A stretch of 64,000 nt of DNA from Pseudomonas sp. DNDY-54 (GCF_019880365.1 NZ_CP082271.1:2852001-2916000); one strand, 5' to 3'; counted from the first letter of the stretch, positions 52,831 to 62,421 are shown. Notes: generated from the sequence alone by a model not told the origin. Numbers and translations are program-made.

Positions 52831-53820
52831 CTAGCTTGACCCGGGCAAGCTTGCCCACTGCACCAGGAGCGCTTCGAGAAGCAAGACACGGTTGAGGTTC
52901 GCTTTGCCCAAGACCTTCTGCCGATGAGCCAACAGCCAATCCTGCAGTTGAAGCAATTTAGCAGGGGACGTTTTCTGGGCCAGGTATTGAATCACCTTCC
53001 GCATATCGGCGGCACCCAGCCCTTCTTCATCACCAGTCATCTGGTAACGCAGTATCAGATGCGCCCACTCGCAGAACCAATCGAACAGCAGAATCAGCGA
53101 CACTGAATTCCACGCTTCTGCCAGCTGACTGGGGGATTGCTGCCGCTTCAGAAGCTTTTTTATGCCCTCGACCACCTGAACGCGCATATCCAACACGCCG
53201 TCGTCGTGCAACTTAAGAGCTGCCAGCGGCGAACTGGCCGCGAGGGTCAGCAATTCCTCGCGCTGATCTGCCGGTAAGTCCGGAAGTCGTGAGGCGAGCC
53301 ACTCCAGGCTCTGCTCACGACCAGGCAAAGGACAGCGTTGCTGTACACAGCGGCTCTTGATCGTTGGTAGCAGCCGGCTTGGCTGATGGCTGATCAACAG
53401 CAATACGGTATCGCCCGCTGGCTCTTCGAGGCTTTTCAAGAGCGCGTTTGCAGCGTTCAGATTCATCGCCTCGGCAGGTTCAAGCAGAACGACTTTACGT
53501 CCGCCGAGTTGTGCAGTCTGGGTAACAAACCCAACCAGCTGGCGGACCTGATCGACACGAATGGCCTTGTCAACTTCCTCGGGCTCGAGAATGTAATGAT
53601 CCGGGTGCGTATGGGCTGCCAGCAACTTGCAGCCTTTGCAATGACCGCAGGCACCACTAGGATCAGGTTGCTGACACAGCAGAAGCGCCATGAGCTGTTC
53701 GGCCAGCGCGCGCTTGCCAATGCCCGCGGGGCCGTGCAACAGATAGGCATGGGCGTGCTGACGGCGACCTGCCAGCAACCGCCAAAGATCGGTCTGCCAT
53801 GGGAGAATGCGCTCAGCCAA
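52831..53820 (-). CDS. holB: DNA polymerase III delta-prime subunit HolB
   Basis: This 329-residue clamp-loader subunit has HAYLLHGPAGIGKRALAEQL (P-loop variant, near 20-40), a zinc-binding CGHCKGCKL (about 58-67) and the sensor region. I use a TTG start at 53820 (LAERILPWQTDLW) with GGAG 7 nt upstream, which gives the family length and overlaps tmk by 8 nt; a GTG two codons earlier is too near the ribosome-binding site. Confidence 0.92.
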   Translation of the reverse strand: MAERILPWQTDLWRLLAGRRQHAHAYLLHGPAGIGKRALAEQLMALLLCQQPDPSGACGHCKGCKLLAAHTHPDHYILEPEEVDKAIRVDQVRQLVGFVTQTAQLGGRKVVLLEPAEAMNLNAANALLKSLEEPAGDTVLLLISHQPSRLLPTIKSRCVQQRCPLPGREQSLEWLASRLPDLPADQREELLTLAASSPLAALKLHDDGVLDMRVQVVEGIKKLLKRQQSPSQLAEAWNSVSLILLFDWFCEWAHLILRYQMTGDEEGLGAADMRKVIQYLAQKTSPAKLLQLQDWLLAHRQKVLGKANLNRVLLLEALLVQWASLPGSS

Positions 53821-54445
53821 GCGCACGCTCCAATAACTCGGGTAGCAGGCCGTCCAAGTCCTGTTGCACCGCGGACAGCGACCGGCCCGCATCGATCACT
53901 CGATAGCGCTCAGGAGCGTGTTTGGCCCGCTCAAGATAGGCGCTGCGCACAGACTCAAAGAATGTCAGCCCTTCCTGCTCGAACCGATCGAGACGCCCCC
54001 GTGCAGCAGCACGGCTTAGCCCCACTTCGACAGGCAGGTCGAAGATCAGCGTGAGGTCCGGCCGCATCTCGCCTTGAACGAAATGCTCAAGCTGCTCGAT
54101 ACGCTGATAGGACAGGCCCCGCCCCCCGCCTTGATAGGCATACGTGGCATCAGTGAAGCGATCACAGATCACTACAGCGCCCCGAGCCAGCGCGGGTCGG
54201 ATGATCCGCGCAAGGTGTTGCGCACGCGCCGCGAACACGAGCAGCAACTCAGCATCACTGCTCATCGGTTCGTCGGTGGGCGCTAACAGTATTTCTCGAA
54301 TGCGCTCTGCGAGCGGCGTTCCGCCGGGTTCGCGGGTCAGTACAACTTCAAGACCGCGCCCGCGAAGCCGCTGGGCGAGGTGCTCACGATTGGTGCTCTT
54401 GCCCGCGCCTTCGGGGCCCTCCAGGGTGATGAAGAATCCTTTCAC
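53813..54445 (-). CDS. tmk: Thymidylate kinase
   Basis: This 210-residue kinase phosphorylates dTMP to dTDP. P-loop GPEGAGKST (10-18), the DR motif of VICDRFTDATYAYQGGGRGL and the LID RAAARGRLDRFEQEG are all present. The start is GTG at 54445, overlapping the mltG stop as GTGA. It is followed by holB with an 8-nt overlap. Confidence 0.97.
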   Translation of the reverse strand: MKGFFITLEGPEGAGKSTNREHLAQRLRGRGLEVVLTREPGGTPLAERIREILLAPTDEPMSSDAELLLVFAARAQHLARIIRPALARGAVVICDRFTDATYAYQGGGRGLSYQRIEQLEHFVQGEMRPDLTLIFDLPVEVGLSRAAARGRLDRFEQEGLTFFESVRSAYLERAKHAPERYRVIDAGRSLSAVQQDLDGLLPELLERALG

Positions 54446-55506
54446 TGGGTGTTCTCGATGGGCGTAGCCGGGACTTTCGCCGGGCTGGAGCGATAGTCAG
54501 CGCGGCGCTTGAGCTGGTACTCCCGCACCGCACGATTGTGCTCGGTCAGCGAATCACTGAACACATGGCTGCCATCACCGCGAGCCACGAAGTAGAGGCT
54601 TTTGCCATCGACCGGATGCAATGCCGCGTGAATGGCTTCGCGGCCGACCATCGCGATAGGCGTTGGCGGCAGACCTCCGTTTGTATACGTGTTGTACGGC
54701 GTCGGCCTGCGTAGATCGCTGCGGGTGATACGCCCCGTGTATCGCTCGCCCATCCCGTATATGACTGTCGGATCCGTTTGCAATAGCATGCCCCGTTCCA
54801 ACCGGCGGACAAAGACGCCCGCAATTTCGCCGCGCTCCGATGGCACACCGGTTTCCTTCTCGATGATCGAGGCCATGATCAGCGCTTCGTAGGGCTCACG
54901 GTATGGCAATCCCTCACTGCGCTGTTGCCACTCCTCAGCCAGAACGGCCTCCAGGCGAGAAAAGGCTCGCTGCAATAACTCGAGATCGGTCACGCCCCGG
55001 GTAAAACTGTAGGTGTCAGGAAAGAAGCGGCCTTCCGGATGCAGCGCCGGATGACCGACTCGAGCCATGACCTCTCTATCCGTGAGATCCCCAAGTGTTT
55101 GTTTGATCGTAGGCGTAGCCGCCAGCGCCGAGCGGACCTGGCGGAAGTTCCAGCCCTCGACGATGGTCAGGGTGTATTGAACAACCTCGCCACGCTGCCA
55201 TAGGCCGATGAGCTCGCCTGCCGACATTTCTGGGCGCAGCTGATATTCGCCGCTGTGCAGAGTTTGGTCAGGAAGATTCAGTCGCCAGTGCAACCGCAAC
55301 CAGAACGAGTCGCTCAGCAGCCCATCTCGCTCGAGACGCTGGAACAGGCCGCTGGGCGTATCCCCGGGTTTGACTTCCAGCGTCTGCGCTTCGCTGAGCT
55401 GCAACGGCTGCTCCAATACGGCATGGAGTTTCCAAGCGCCCAAACCGAGCGCCAGCATAGCGACGAGTAAGGCCGCTATCAGCGCAAAAGACAGTTTTCG
55501 AATCAC
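54442..55506 (-). CDS. mltG: Endolytic murein transglycosylase MltG
   Basis: This 354-residue inner-membrane YceG/MltG protein has one N-terminal helix (about 5-27), a LysM-like region (LEVKPGDTPSGLFQRL) and the catalytic Glu in ASIIEKETG, with DPTVIYGMG, NTYTNGGLPPTPI and IHAALHP further on. It cleaves nascent glycan and ends strand elongation. GTG start at 55506 overlaps the pabC stop as GTGA. Confidence 0.96.
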   Translation of the reverse strand: MIRKLSFALIAALLVAMLALGLGAWKLHAVLEQPLQLSEAQTLEVKPGDTPSGLFQRLERDGLLSDSFWLRLHWRLNLPDQTLHSGEYQLRPEMSAGELIGLWQRGEVVQYTLTIVEGWNFRQVRSALAATPTIKQTLGDLTDREVMARVGHPALHPEGRFFPDTYSFTRGVTDLELLQRAFSRLEAVLAEEWQQRSEGLPYREPYEALIMASIIEKETGVPSERGEIAGVFVRRLERGMLLQTDPTVIYGMGERYTGRITRSDLRRPTPYNTYTNGGLPPTPIAMVGREAIHAALHPVDGKSLYFVARGDGSHVFSDSLTEHNRAVREYQLKRRADYRSSPAKVPATPIENTQ

Positions 55507-56324
55507 GTATTTCTCGTCAGATCAGCAATCAGGCGTTGGAGTTTACGTGTGAGCTGCCCGACCGGCCAGACGCTGGCCTCGAACTGCCGCACAGGCCAGA
55601 TGCCATATAGGCTATTGCAGACGAACACCTCATCGGCGCAAAACAGCTGTTCGAGCGAAACATCGGCGACCTGGGTCGGTATCCCCACCTGGCGGGCCAG
55701 CTCAAGAAGCTCAGCGCGCGTGACGCCTGCCACACCGCATCGGTGCACAGAAGGCGTCAGCAATGTGCCGGATTGCACAAAAAAGAGGTTACTGAAAACG
55801 GCCTCGATGACGCGCCCCGAGGTGTCGCGCATCAGGCCTTCGGCGAAGGCGGGGTCTTGCCATTCAGCCCGCGCTAATACCTGTTCCAACCGGTTGAGAT
55901 GTTTCAGCCCAGCCAGAGCGGGCTGCTCGGCGAGACGGGTCGCACATGAATACAGGCGTATTCCGGTGTCGGCGTGTTCCGCTGGATAGTCTGGCAACGG
56001 CGAGCCGAGTAGAACTGTTCGTGGTTGGCAGGATGGCAACGGGGCATAGCCACGCGTGCCGTCGCCACGCGTCAGGATCAGCTTGGCTACGCCGGTCCCC
56101 AGCTCTGCCGAAAAGGCCTCAATCTGTGATCGGGTAACCGCCATATCATAGGGAATCGCCAAGCGCTGACAGCCCAGAGCAAGACGATCCAAATGGCGAT
56201 TCAATAATGCCGGATGGCCGCCGGCAACCTTGATGGTTTCGAACAACCCGTCGCCGTACGCAAATCCGCGATCGTGAACGGACAACCCATAGGTAGGCTG
56301 CCCGTCTACCCAGCTCAACGTCAC
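55503..56324 (-). CDS. pabC: Aminodeoxychorismate lyase PabC
   Basis: This 273-residue PLP enzyme of fold IV makes 4-aminobenzoate for folate. RGFAYGDGLFETI near the N-terminus and the PLP lysine in GLKHLNRLEQVLA are diagnostic; EAVFSNLFF follows. The GTG start at 56324 overlaps the fabF stop as GTGA. Confidence 0.95.
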   Translation of the reverse strand: MTLSWVDGQPTYGLSVHDRGFAYGDGLFETIKVAGGHPALLNRHLDRLALGCQRLAIPYDMAVTRSQIEAFSAELGTGVAKLILTRGDGTRGYAPLPSCQPRTVLLGSPLPDYPAEHADTGIRLYSCATRLAEQPALAGLKHLNRLEQVLARAEWQDPAFAEGLMRDTSGRVIEAVFSNLFFVQSGTLLTPSVHRCGVAGVTRAELLELARQVGIPTQVADVSLEQLFCADEVFVCNSLYGIWPVRQFEASVWPVGQLTRKLQRLIADLTRNT

Positions 56325-57565
56325 TCGGCGAACCGGCGGAAGACCAGCGATCCGTTGGTGCCACCAAAACCAAAGGAGTTGGAAACGGCGACGTCGATCT
56401 TTCTTGGCTTGGCTTCATGAGGTACGAAGTCCAAATCGCAGCCGTCGCCCGGCTCATCAAGATTGATGGTCGGAGGCGCTACTTGATCGCGAAGCGCCAG
56501 CACGCTGAAGATGGCCTCGACAGCCCCGGCAGCACCTAGCAAGTGGCCAACCATGGACTTGGTTGAGCTGACCGACAGCGCATATGCATGGTCACCGAAC
56601 ACTGTTTTGATTGCGGCAGCTTCGGCCTTATCGCCGGCTGGCGTCGACGTACCATGAGCATTGATGTAATCGACCTGCGCGGCATCTATGCCGGCATCAA
56701 CGATCGCGTTACGAATACAGCGAGCGGCACCTGCCCCGTCATCCGGTGGTGAGGTCATATGGAACGCATCTGCACTCATTCCGAAGCCGATCAGCTCGGC
56801 ATAGATCTTTGCGCCGCGAGCCTTGGCATGCTCAAGTTCCTCTAATACCAGTGCGCCCGCGCCGTCGGACAATACAAAGCCATCCCGATCTTTGTCCCAC
56901 GGCCGGCTTGCTGCGGCCGGGTCATCATTGCGAGTCGACAGCGCTCTGGCCGCAGCGAACCCACCAATTCCGAGACCGCTCGCCGCCATTTCCGAGCCGC
57001 CCGCGACCATAACGTCCGCTTCGCCATAGGCAATGTTCCGTGCCGCCATGCCGATGCAGTGGGTGCCCGTCGTACAGGCGGTCGCTATTGCGTAGTTGGG
57101 GCCTTGCAGCCCTAGATGGATCGACAAGAAACCCGACACCATGTTGATAATCGAGCCGGGCACAAAAAAGGGCGAAATTCTTCGTGGCCCTTGCTCAATC
57201 AACGCCTTGCAACTGTTCTCTATATTGGTCAGACCACCAATACCAGACCCCATGGCGACACCGATGCGCTCGCGATTAGCATCAGTAATCTCCAAGCCAG
57301 AGTCGCGTACCGCCTGGAAACTGGCGGCCAGACCATACTGGATAAACAGGTCAAGCTTGCGTGCTTCTTTCGCGGGCAAGTACTGCTCGACATCGAAATT
57401 CTTGACCGATCCGCCAAAGCGAGTGGAATAAGCCGAAAGGTCCATGTGTTCTATCAGGCCGATACCACTGCGGCCGGCGAGAATCCCCTGCCAGCTGCTT
57501 GGCACATCGTTACCCAGCGGCGAGAGCATGCCCATACCGGTAATTACGACGCGTCTACGCGACAC
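56321..57565 (-). CDS. fabF: 3-oxoacyl-ACP synthase II FabF
   Basis: This 414-residue condensing enzyme extends acyl-ACP. The active-site Cys164 is in ATACTTGTHC, with His in NAHGTSTPAGD and in STKSMVGHLLGAAG, and the GFGGTNG C-terminal motif. The GTG at 57565 has AGGAG 7 nt upstream and gives the family length; the ATG seven codons earlier overlaps that ribosome-binding site. A strong hairpin separates it from acpP. Confidence 0.97.
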   Translation of the reverse strand: MSRRRVVITGMGMLSPLGNDVPSSWQGILAGRSGIGLIEHMDLSAYSTRFGGSVKNFDVEQYLPAKEARKLDLFIQYGLAASFQAVRDSGLEITDANRERIGVAMGSGIGGLTNIENSCKALIEQGPRRISPFFVPGSIINMVSGFLSIHLGLQGPNYAIATACTTGTHCIGMAARNIAYGEADVMVAGGSEMAASGLGIGGFAAARALSTRNDDPAAASRPWDKDRDGFVLSDGAGALVLEELEHAKARGAKIYAELIGFGMSADAFHMTSPPDDGAGAARCIRNAIVDAGIDAAQVDYINAHGTSTPAGDKAEAAAIKTVFGDHAYALSVSSTKSMVGHLLGAAGAVEAIFSVLALRDQVAPPTINLDEPGDGCDLDFVPHEAKPRKIDVAVSNSFGFGGTNGSLVFRRFAE

Positions 57566-57686
57566 AGCAATTCTCCTTGCATTCATTCGACTCGCCCTGT
57601 TCCGCTAGCATTTGCAACGGAAAGAGAGCCGCCTTCACAGAAGTCGGCCACAGGCACGACCAGCTGCATTCAACTAACTCAAACAA

Positions 57687-57719
57687 AAGCCGCACTGCCC
57701 TTTCGAGGCAGTGCGGCTT
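57687..57719 (-). terminator. Long-stem hairpin between acpP and fabF
   Basis: AAGCCGCACTGCC (57687-57699) and GGCAGTGCGGCTT (57707-57719) form a perfect 13-bp stem with a 7-nt loop. On the minus strand the stem is followed by UUGUUUG, a weak U-rich tail. It could attenuate transcription so that acpP is made in excess over fabF. Confidence 0.8.
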
Positions 57720-57742
57720 ACTGGTTCGAAGCAGACTACGAC

Positions 57743-57979
57743 TTACTGCGCGTGCGCGTTGATGTAATCGATAGCTTCTTGAACAGTGGTGATCTTCTCG
57801 GCTTGCTCGTCGGGGATTTCGGTCTCGAATTCCTCTTCCAGTGCCATCACCAGCTCAACGGTGTCAAGGGAGTCGGCACCCAAGTCTTCGACGAAGGAAG
57901 CGCTGTTGGTGACTTCCTCTTCTTTGACGCCAAGTTGCTCGGCAACGATTTTCTTGACGCGTTCTTCGATGGTGCTCAT
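57743..57979 (-). CDS. acpP: Acyl carrier protein
   Basis: This 78-residue acidic carrier has the phosphopantetheine attachment Ser37 in [15 protein letters not shown]. It carries growing acyl chains in type II fatty acid synthesis. It starts 191 nt after the fabG stop, a gap likely holding its own promoter, and ends before the acpP-fabF hairpin. Confidence 0.98.
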
Positions 57980-58170
57980 ACCTTGTTTTCACTCCTATGG
58001 AAAAATCAGGCAGCTGGTCTGCGCGGTAGTGTATAGAAAGCGATTTCCGCATTTCAAGCTGAAAGCGGGCAAGCATGAACCTGCTTTCAACCATCTGTCT
58101 ATAAACAAACCGCAGTTTTATAACGAAACTAATCAGCCGTTATGACTGCATACATGCGTTGGGCGTCACA

Positions 58171-58914
58171 TTAGCTCATGTACATACCGCCGTTCACCGG
58201 GACAGTAGCCCCGGTGACATAGGCGGCGCCGTCAGAAGCTAGGAAGGCGACGACCTTGGCAATCTCTTCCGCCTGACCGAGGCGACCTAATGGAATCTGC
58301 CCCAGCAATGCGTCACGCTGAGCTTCTGGCAGCTCACGCGTCATATCCGTATCTATGAAGCCCGGCGCCACGGCATTGACCGTGATACCGCGCGAACCGA
58401 CCTCACGCGCCAGCGCTCGGCTGAAGCCTTCGAGGCCGGCTTTGGCCGCGGCGTAGTTTACCTGTCCGGCGTTACCCATGGCACCCACCACGGAACCGAT
58501 ACTGATGATTCTCCCCCAACGGGCTTTGGTCATGCCACGCAGAACACCCTTGGTCAGACGATAAAGGCTGCTGAGATTGGTATTGATCACCTCGTGCCAC
58601 TCGTCGTCTTTCATTCGCAACATCAGGTTGTCCCGGGTGATACCCGCGTTATTGACCAGAATAGCGGGCTGACCGAGATGCTGCTGAATATGCTCCAACG
58701 TGGTGGCTACGGACTCGTCATTGGTGACGTCCAATACCAGCCCGACACCTTCTATGCCGTTCTCTTTGAGCGTCTCGGCGATGCGCTCAGCCCCTGAAGA
58801 AGAAGTCGCCGTGCCGATCACAATGGCACCCTGACGACCAAGCTCAAGCGCGATGGCCTGACCGATTCCACGACTGGCGCCTGTTACAAGCGCGACCTTG
58901 CCTTGCAGATTCAT
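58171..58914 (-). CDS. fabG: 3-oxoacyl-ACP reductase FabG
   Basis: This 247-residue SDR reductase has TGASRGIG (11-18), NNAG, the catalytic Ser141, Tyr154 and Lys158 (NYAAAKAGLEG) and C-terminal GGMYMS. It reduces 3-oxoacyl-ACP with NADPH. The ATG at 58914 is 15 nt after fabD. Confidence 0.98.
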   Translation of the reverse strand: MNLQGKVALVTGASRGIGQAIALELGRQGAIVIGTATSSSGAERIAETLKENGIEGVGLVLDVTNDESVATTLEHIQQHLGQPAILVNNAGITRDNLMLRMKDDEWHEVINTNLSSLYRLTKGVLRGMTKARWGRIISIGSVVGAMGNAGQVNYAAAKAGLEGFSRALAREVGSRGITVNAVAPGFIDTDMTRELPEAQRDALLGQIPLGRLGQAEEIAKVVAFLASDGAAYVTGATVPVNGGMYMS

Positions 58915-58929
58915 ACATTTTCTCCTTGT

Positions 58930-59868
58930 TCAGATCACTGCGCCACGGGTGGCCGCGAAACCTTCGGGGGTATCCAGATTGTAGGTATTGAGGCCTTTGA
59001 CGCAGCGCTTGTTAAGACCAGAAAGCACCTTGCCAGGACCGCACTCGATCAGATCGGTCACACCATGCTTACTCAACACGACAATGCTTTCGACCCAGCG
59101 AACCGGGCTATAAAGCTGAGCCAGCAGGTCGCGCTTAAGCGAATCGAGACCCGAAACGATCGCAGCACTGACATTCTGCACCAACGGGATCTCAGGAGCC
59201 TGCCAGGCAGCGTCCGTCACGGCAGCGGCAAACCGCTCAGCCGCCGAGCGCATCAGATCACAATGAGAAGGCACACTGACCGGCAGCGGCATGGCGCGCT
59301 TGGCACCCTTGGACTTGCAGATCTCAATGGCTCGCTCGACCGCCGCAGCATTGCCCGCAATCACGACCTGACCTGGTGCGTTGAAGTTGACCGCGCTCAC
59401 GACCTCACCCTGCGCCGCCTCGCCACAGGCTGCCAAAACATCGGCATCCTCGAGACCCAAAATCGCGGCCATACCGCCGGTGCCGGCCGGAACGGCCTGC
59501 TGCATCAGCTGACCACGGAGCTCGACCAGCTTCACCGCATCGGCAAACGGAAGGCTACCTGCAGCCACCAGCGCCGAATATTCGCCCAGACTGTGACCCG
59601 CAACGAAGGCCGGCTTCGCACCGCCTTCAGCCAACCACAAACGCCACAAGGCAATCGAAGCGGTCAGAATCGCCGGCTGAGTCCTATCGGTCTGATTCAG
59701 CTGATCTTCTGGGCCTTGCTGACAAAGTGCCCATAGATCGTAACCCAGTACAGACGAGGCTTCGGCAAAGGTATCGATGATCAACGATTGCTGGGCGCCA
59801 TGCTCGGCCAGCATGCCGAGAGCCTGGGAGCCCTGGCCTGGAAAGACGAATGCAAGTGATGCGGACAT
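58930..59868 (-). CDS. fabD: Malonyl-CoA:ACP transacylase FabD
   Basis: This 312-residue enzyme loads malonyl groups onto ACP. The start is FVFPGQGSQALGM; catalytic Ser93 lies in AGHSLGEYSAL; His in VSVPSHCDLM completes the dyad. It lies 60 nt after plsX and 15 nt before fabG. Confidence 0.98.
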   Translation of the reverse strand: MSASLAFVFPGQGSQALGMLAEHGAQQSLIIDTFAEASSVLGYDLWALCQQGPEDQLNQTDRTQPAILTASIALWRLWLAEGGAKPAFVAGHSLGEYSALVAAGSLPFADAVKLVELRGQLMQQAVPAGTGGMAAILGLEDADVLAACGEAAQGEVVSAVNFNAPGQVVIAGNAAAVERAIEICKSKGAKRAMPLPVSVPSHCDLMRSAAERFAAAVTDAAWQAPEIPLVQNVSAAIVSGLDSLKRDLLAQLYSPVRWVESIVVLSKHGVTDLIECGPGKVLSGLNKRCVKGLNTYNLDTPEGFAATRGAVI

Positions 59869-59928
59869 GAAACGGCTCTCTTGTGGTTGTTCGTCAGGAA
59901 AGAATACCCGCTAGGGCGCAACGAATTG

Positions 59929-60999
59929 TCAGTTGGATGGCGATCCACCCGGTGCAGTCACATCACCAGGGTCGTTTGTGGACCGATCGGTCACAAGTAG
60001 GTGCTCGAGACGGTTGCGCAGTTGCGCCGGCAGATTGCGCTCCACATCCTGGGCAGCGCGGCGTATAGCCGACCGAAAACCCTCAGCCCCCGCGCCACCA
60101 TGGCTTTTCACGACAATCCCTTGCAGCCCAAGGAAACTGGCACCGTTGTACTGAGCGGGGCGCAGGTCCGCACGCAACTGACGCAGCAACGGCAGGGCCA
60201 GCGCGCCGACCAGGCGTGAAATCAATGAGCGGCGGAAAAGCAGCTCGACACGCTGGGCAACCATATGCGCCAAGCCTTCGCTGGACTTGAGCAGGATATT
60301 GCCAACAAAGCCATCGCATACCGCCACATCCGTTTCGCCACGGAATAGCCCGTCACCCTCGATGAACCCTTGATAGTTGATACAGCCAGCTTGTTGTAAA
60401 AGCCCGGCTGCTGCCTTGACCTGCTGATTACCCTTAATATCTTCGGTGCCTATATTCAGCAACGAGACGCGCGGCTGCTCAATGCCGAGACTCTGCGCCG
60501 CAACTGACCCCATTACCGCGAATTGATAGAGCTGCTCGGCAGTGCAGTCCACGTTGGCGCCTAGGTCAAGCAACAGGCACGCACCACCAAGCGTAGGAAT
60601 CGCAGTCACCATCGCCGGCCGATCCACCCCAGGCAACGTTTTCAGCACCTGGCGAGCAAGCGCCATCAGCGCGCCAGTATTCCCGGCGCTGACGCACGCC
60701 TGCGCCTGCCCATCACGCACCATTTCCAGCGCAACGCGCATGGACGAGCGCGGCTTGGTGCGCAATGCCTGTGCGGGGCGTTCATCCATACCGATCACCT
60801 CATCGGCATGGACAATCGTCAGACGAGCGCGATCCACAGCTGGATGCCGAGCGATGATTTCTTCTAGTAAGGAGGATTGGCCAACCAAGGCCAGATGCAG
60901 CGAGGGGATTTCAGCCAGACATTGGACACTGGCCGGAACAACGCAGTGGGGACCGAAGTCCCCACCCATTGCATCGATCGCTATGATCGGAGCGGACAA
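59929..60999 (-). CDS. plsX: Phosphate acyltransferase PlsX
   Basis: This 356-residue enzyme makes acyl-phosphate from acyl-ACP for phospholipid synthesis. IAIDAMGGDFGPHCVVPA, VSAGNTGALMALA, LLNIGTEDIKGN and FVGNILLKSSEG are family marks. The start is a TTG at 60999 matching the family N-terminus, 3 nt after rpmF. The C-terminal tail (after about 330) is Asp/Pro/Gly rich and extra compared with P. aeruginosa from memory. Confidence 0.96.
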   Translation of the reverse strand: MSAPIIAIDAMGGDFGPHCVVPASVQCLAEIPSLHLALVGQSSLLEEIIARHPAVDRARLTIVHADEVIGMDERPAQALRTKPRSSMRVALEMVRDGQAQACVSAGNTGALMALARQVLKTLPGVDRPAMVTAIPTLGGACLLLDLGANVDCTAEQLYQFAVMGSVAAQSLGIEQPRVSLLNIGTEDIKGNQQVKAAAGLLQQAGCINYQGFIEGDGLFRGETDVAVCDGFVGNILLKSSEGLAHMVAQRVELLFRRSLISRLVGALALPLLRQLRADLRPAQYNGASFLGLQGIVVKSHGGAGAEGFRSAIRRAAQDVERNLPAQLRNRLEHLLVTDRSTNDPGDVTAPGGSPSN

Positions 61000-61002
61000 G
61001 AT

Positions 61003-61185
61003 TTACTCGTCAGCGCCCTTATCGATCACTTTACGACCACGGTAAAAACCTTCCGGGGAAACATGATGCCGCAGGTGAACTTCACCAGTGCTCTTTTCCA
61101 CGGACAGGGCATTCGGCTCGAGCGCGTCGTGCGAACGACGCATGTCACGGGCGGAACGGGATTTTTTGTTCTGCTGAACAGCCAT
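61003..61185 (-). CDS. rpmF: 50S ribosomal protein L32
   Basis: This 60-residue L32 has the Lys/Arg-rich N-terminus MAVQQNKKSRSARDMRRSHD and HLRHHVSPEGFYRGRKV. It lacks zinc-binding cysteines, as usual in this group. TAGGAG precedes the ATG at 61185. It sits between yceD and plsX, the conserved order. Confidence 0.98.
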   Translation of the reverse strand: MAVQQNKKSRSARDMRRSHDALEPNALSVEKSTGEVHLRHHVSPEGFYRGRKVIDKGADE

Positions 61186-61197
61186 TGGGATCAACTC

Positions 61198-61725
61198 CTA
61201 AACGTTTGGGTCACGCTTTAACTGAGCCAGTACGCTGAACGGGTTGGACCGCGATACCTCGTCCTCACTCGGCTCGGGCTCATCAGGCCCAGCCGGCGGC
61301 TGGCAAACTTCTTGGTCATGGAGTGGAACAATCGGAAGAGCGAGCAAGAGCTCCTCTTCAACCAGCGCCAGCAGATCCAGAGGATCCTCTCCCACTTCCA
61401 GCACGTCATAGCCCTTGGGCAGGTGCTGGCTGCTCGAACCCTCATTCACCACGGCATAGTCGCACTCGCTGTGAATAGGCAGAACAACCGGCTCCAGACA
61501 ACGCTGGCAAATCATTGTGACTTCAACATCCAGCTCACTGTGAATGACCACAGTGCGCTGCTCGTCGCGCCCAAATTCAAAACTGGCGCGCACCACACCT
61601 TTGTCGTCCTCGAGAGGATCGACGAGCCGCTTCAGCTCAGACAAGGGCAGCTCACCCTTCAGGGCGGCCGCTCGGTCGGCGAGCTTGCGCGGGTCAACGT
61701 GCGGAGGTATCGGTCCTTTCAACAT
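61198..61725 (-). CDS. yceD: YceD (DUF177) family protein, 23S rRNA accumulation factor
   Basis: This 175-residue protein has the DUF177 cysteine pair MICQRCLEPV and an acidic C-terminal half with DPLDLLALVEEELLLALP. In E. coli YceD supports 23S rRNA accumulation; it is near-universally next to rpmF. It heads the yceD-rpmF-plsX set and diverges from maf. Confidence 0.95.
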   Translation of the reverse strand: MLKGPIPPHVDPRKLADRAAALKGELPLSELKRLVDPLEDDKGVVRASFEFGRDEQRTVVIHSELDVEVTMICQRCLEPVVLPIHSECDYAVVNEGSSSQHLPKGYDVLEVGEDPLDLLALVEEELLLALPIVPLHDQEVCQPPAGPDEPEPSEDEVSRSNPFSVLAQLKRDPNV

Positions 61726-61829
61726 AAGCGCGGCATTCTAGGGATGCGCCTCTCGACTGTCAAAGGAATTCAACCGCACAATCAAGCTCTGCCAGCCAGC
61801 AATTTAGCACCTATATAAAAGGAAGAAAC

Positions 61830-62408
61830 ATGCGCCGCCTACTTCTCGCATCAAGCTCCTCATATCGACGCGAACTGCTTTCGCGACTGCAATTGAGGTT
61901 CGATTGCTGCGCACCAGAAATAGACGAAACTGCGCTTGAGGGAGAGCTGCCGGAGCAGCTGGTTCGCCGGTTAGCCTGCGAGAAGGCTCAGGCGTTGACC
62001 ATGCACTATCCGAATCACCTGATCATTGGCTCTGATCAGGTTGCCGTGCTCGAGCACGATATTCTTGGAAAACCCCATACATTTGAGCGAGCACAAGAGC
62101 AACTGCGGGCCTGTAGCGGGAAGAGCGCGACATTCCTAACCGGGCTCGCACTACTCGATAGCCGAACCGGATATGTCCAGGTTGACTGCATCCCTTTTAC
62201 CGTTCATTTCCGGGCCATCAACGACCAACAGATCGAACGCTATTTGCAGGCCGAACAACCTTTCGATTGTGCAGGCAGCTTCAAAGCGGAAGGCTTAGGG
62301 GTCAGCCTATTCCGCTCAACCGAAGGCGTCGATGTCACCAGCCTGATCGGACTGCCACTAATCCGGTTGGTCGAGATGCTCAACCGGGCTGGCGTTGAAG
62401 TACCTTGA
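61830..62408 (+). CDS. maf: Maf-family nucleotide pyrophosphatase (YceF type)
   Basis: This 192-residue enzyme has LLLASSSSYRRELLSRL near the N-terminus, CEKAQAL, IIGSDQVAVL and the catalytic loop of SDQV with Asp. The residue pattern suggests the YceF subfamily, which hydrolyses modified nucleotides such as m7GTP. It diverges from yceD and converges on the S49 peptidase gene with 13 nt between stops. Confidence 0.94.
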   Translation: MRRLLLASSSSYRRELLSRLQLRFDCCAPEIDETALEGELPEQLVRRLACEKAQALTMHYPNHLIIGSDQVAVLEHDILGKPHTFERAQEQLRACSGKSATFLTGLALLDSRTGYVQVDCIPFTVHFRAINDQQIERYLQAEQPFDCAGSFKAEGLGVSLFRSTEGVDVTSLIGLPLIRLVEMLNRAGVEVP

Positions 62409-62421
62409 TGGCAACGAAGAT

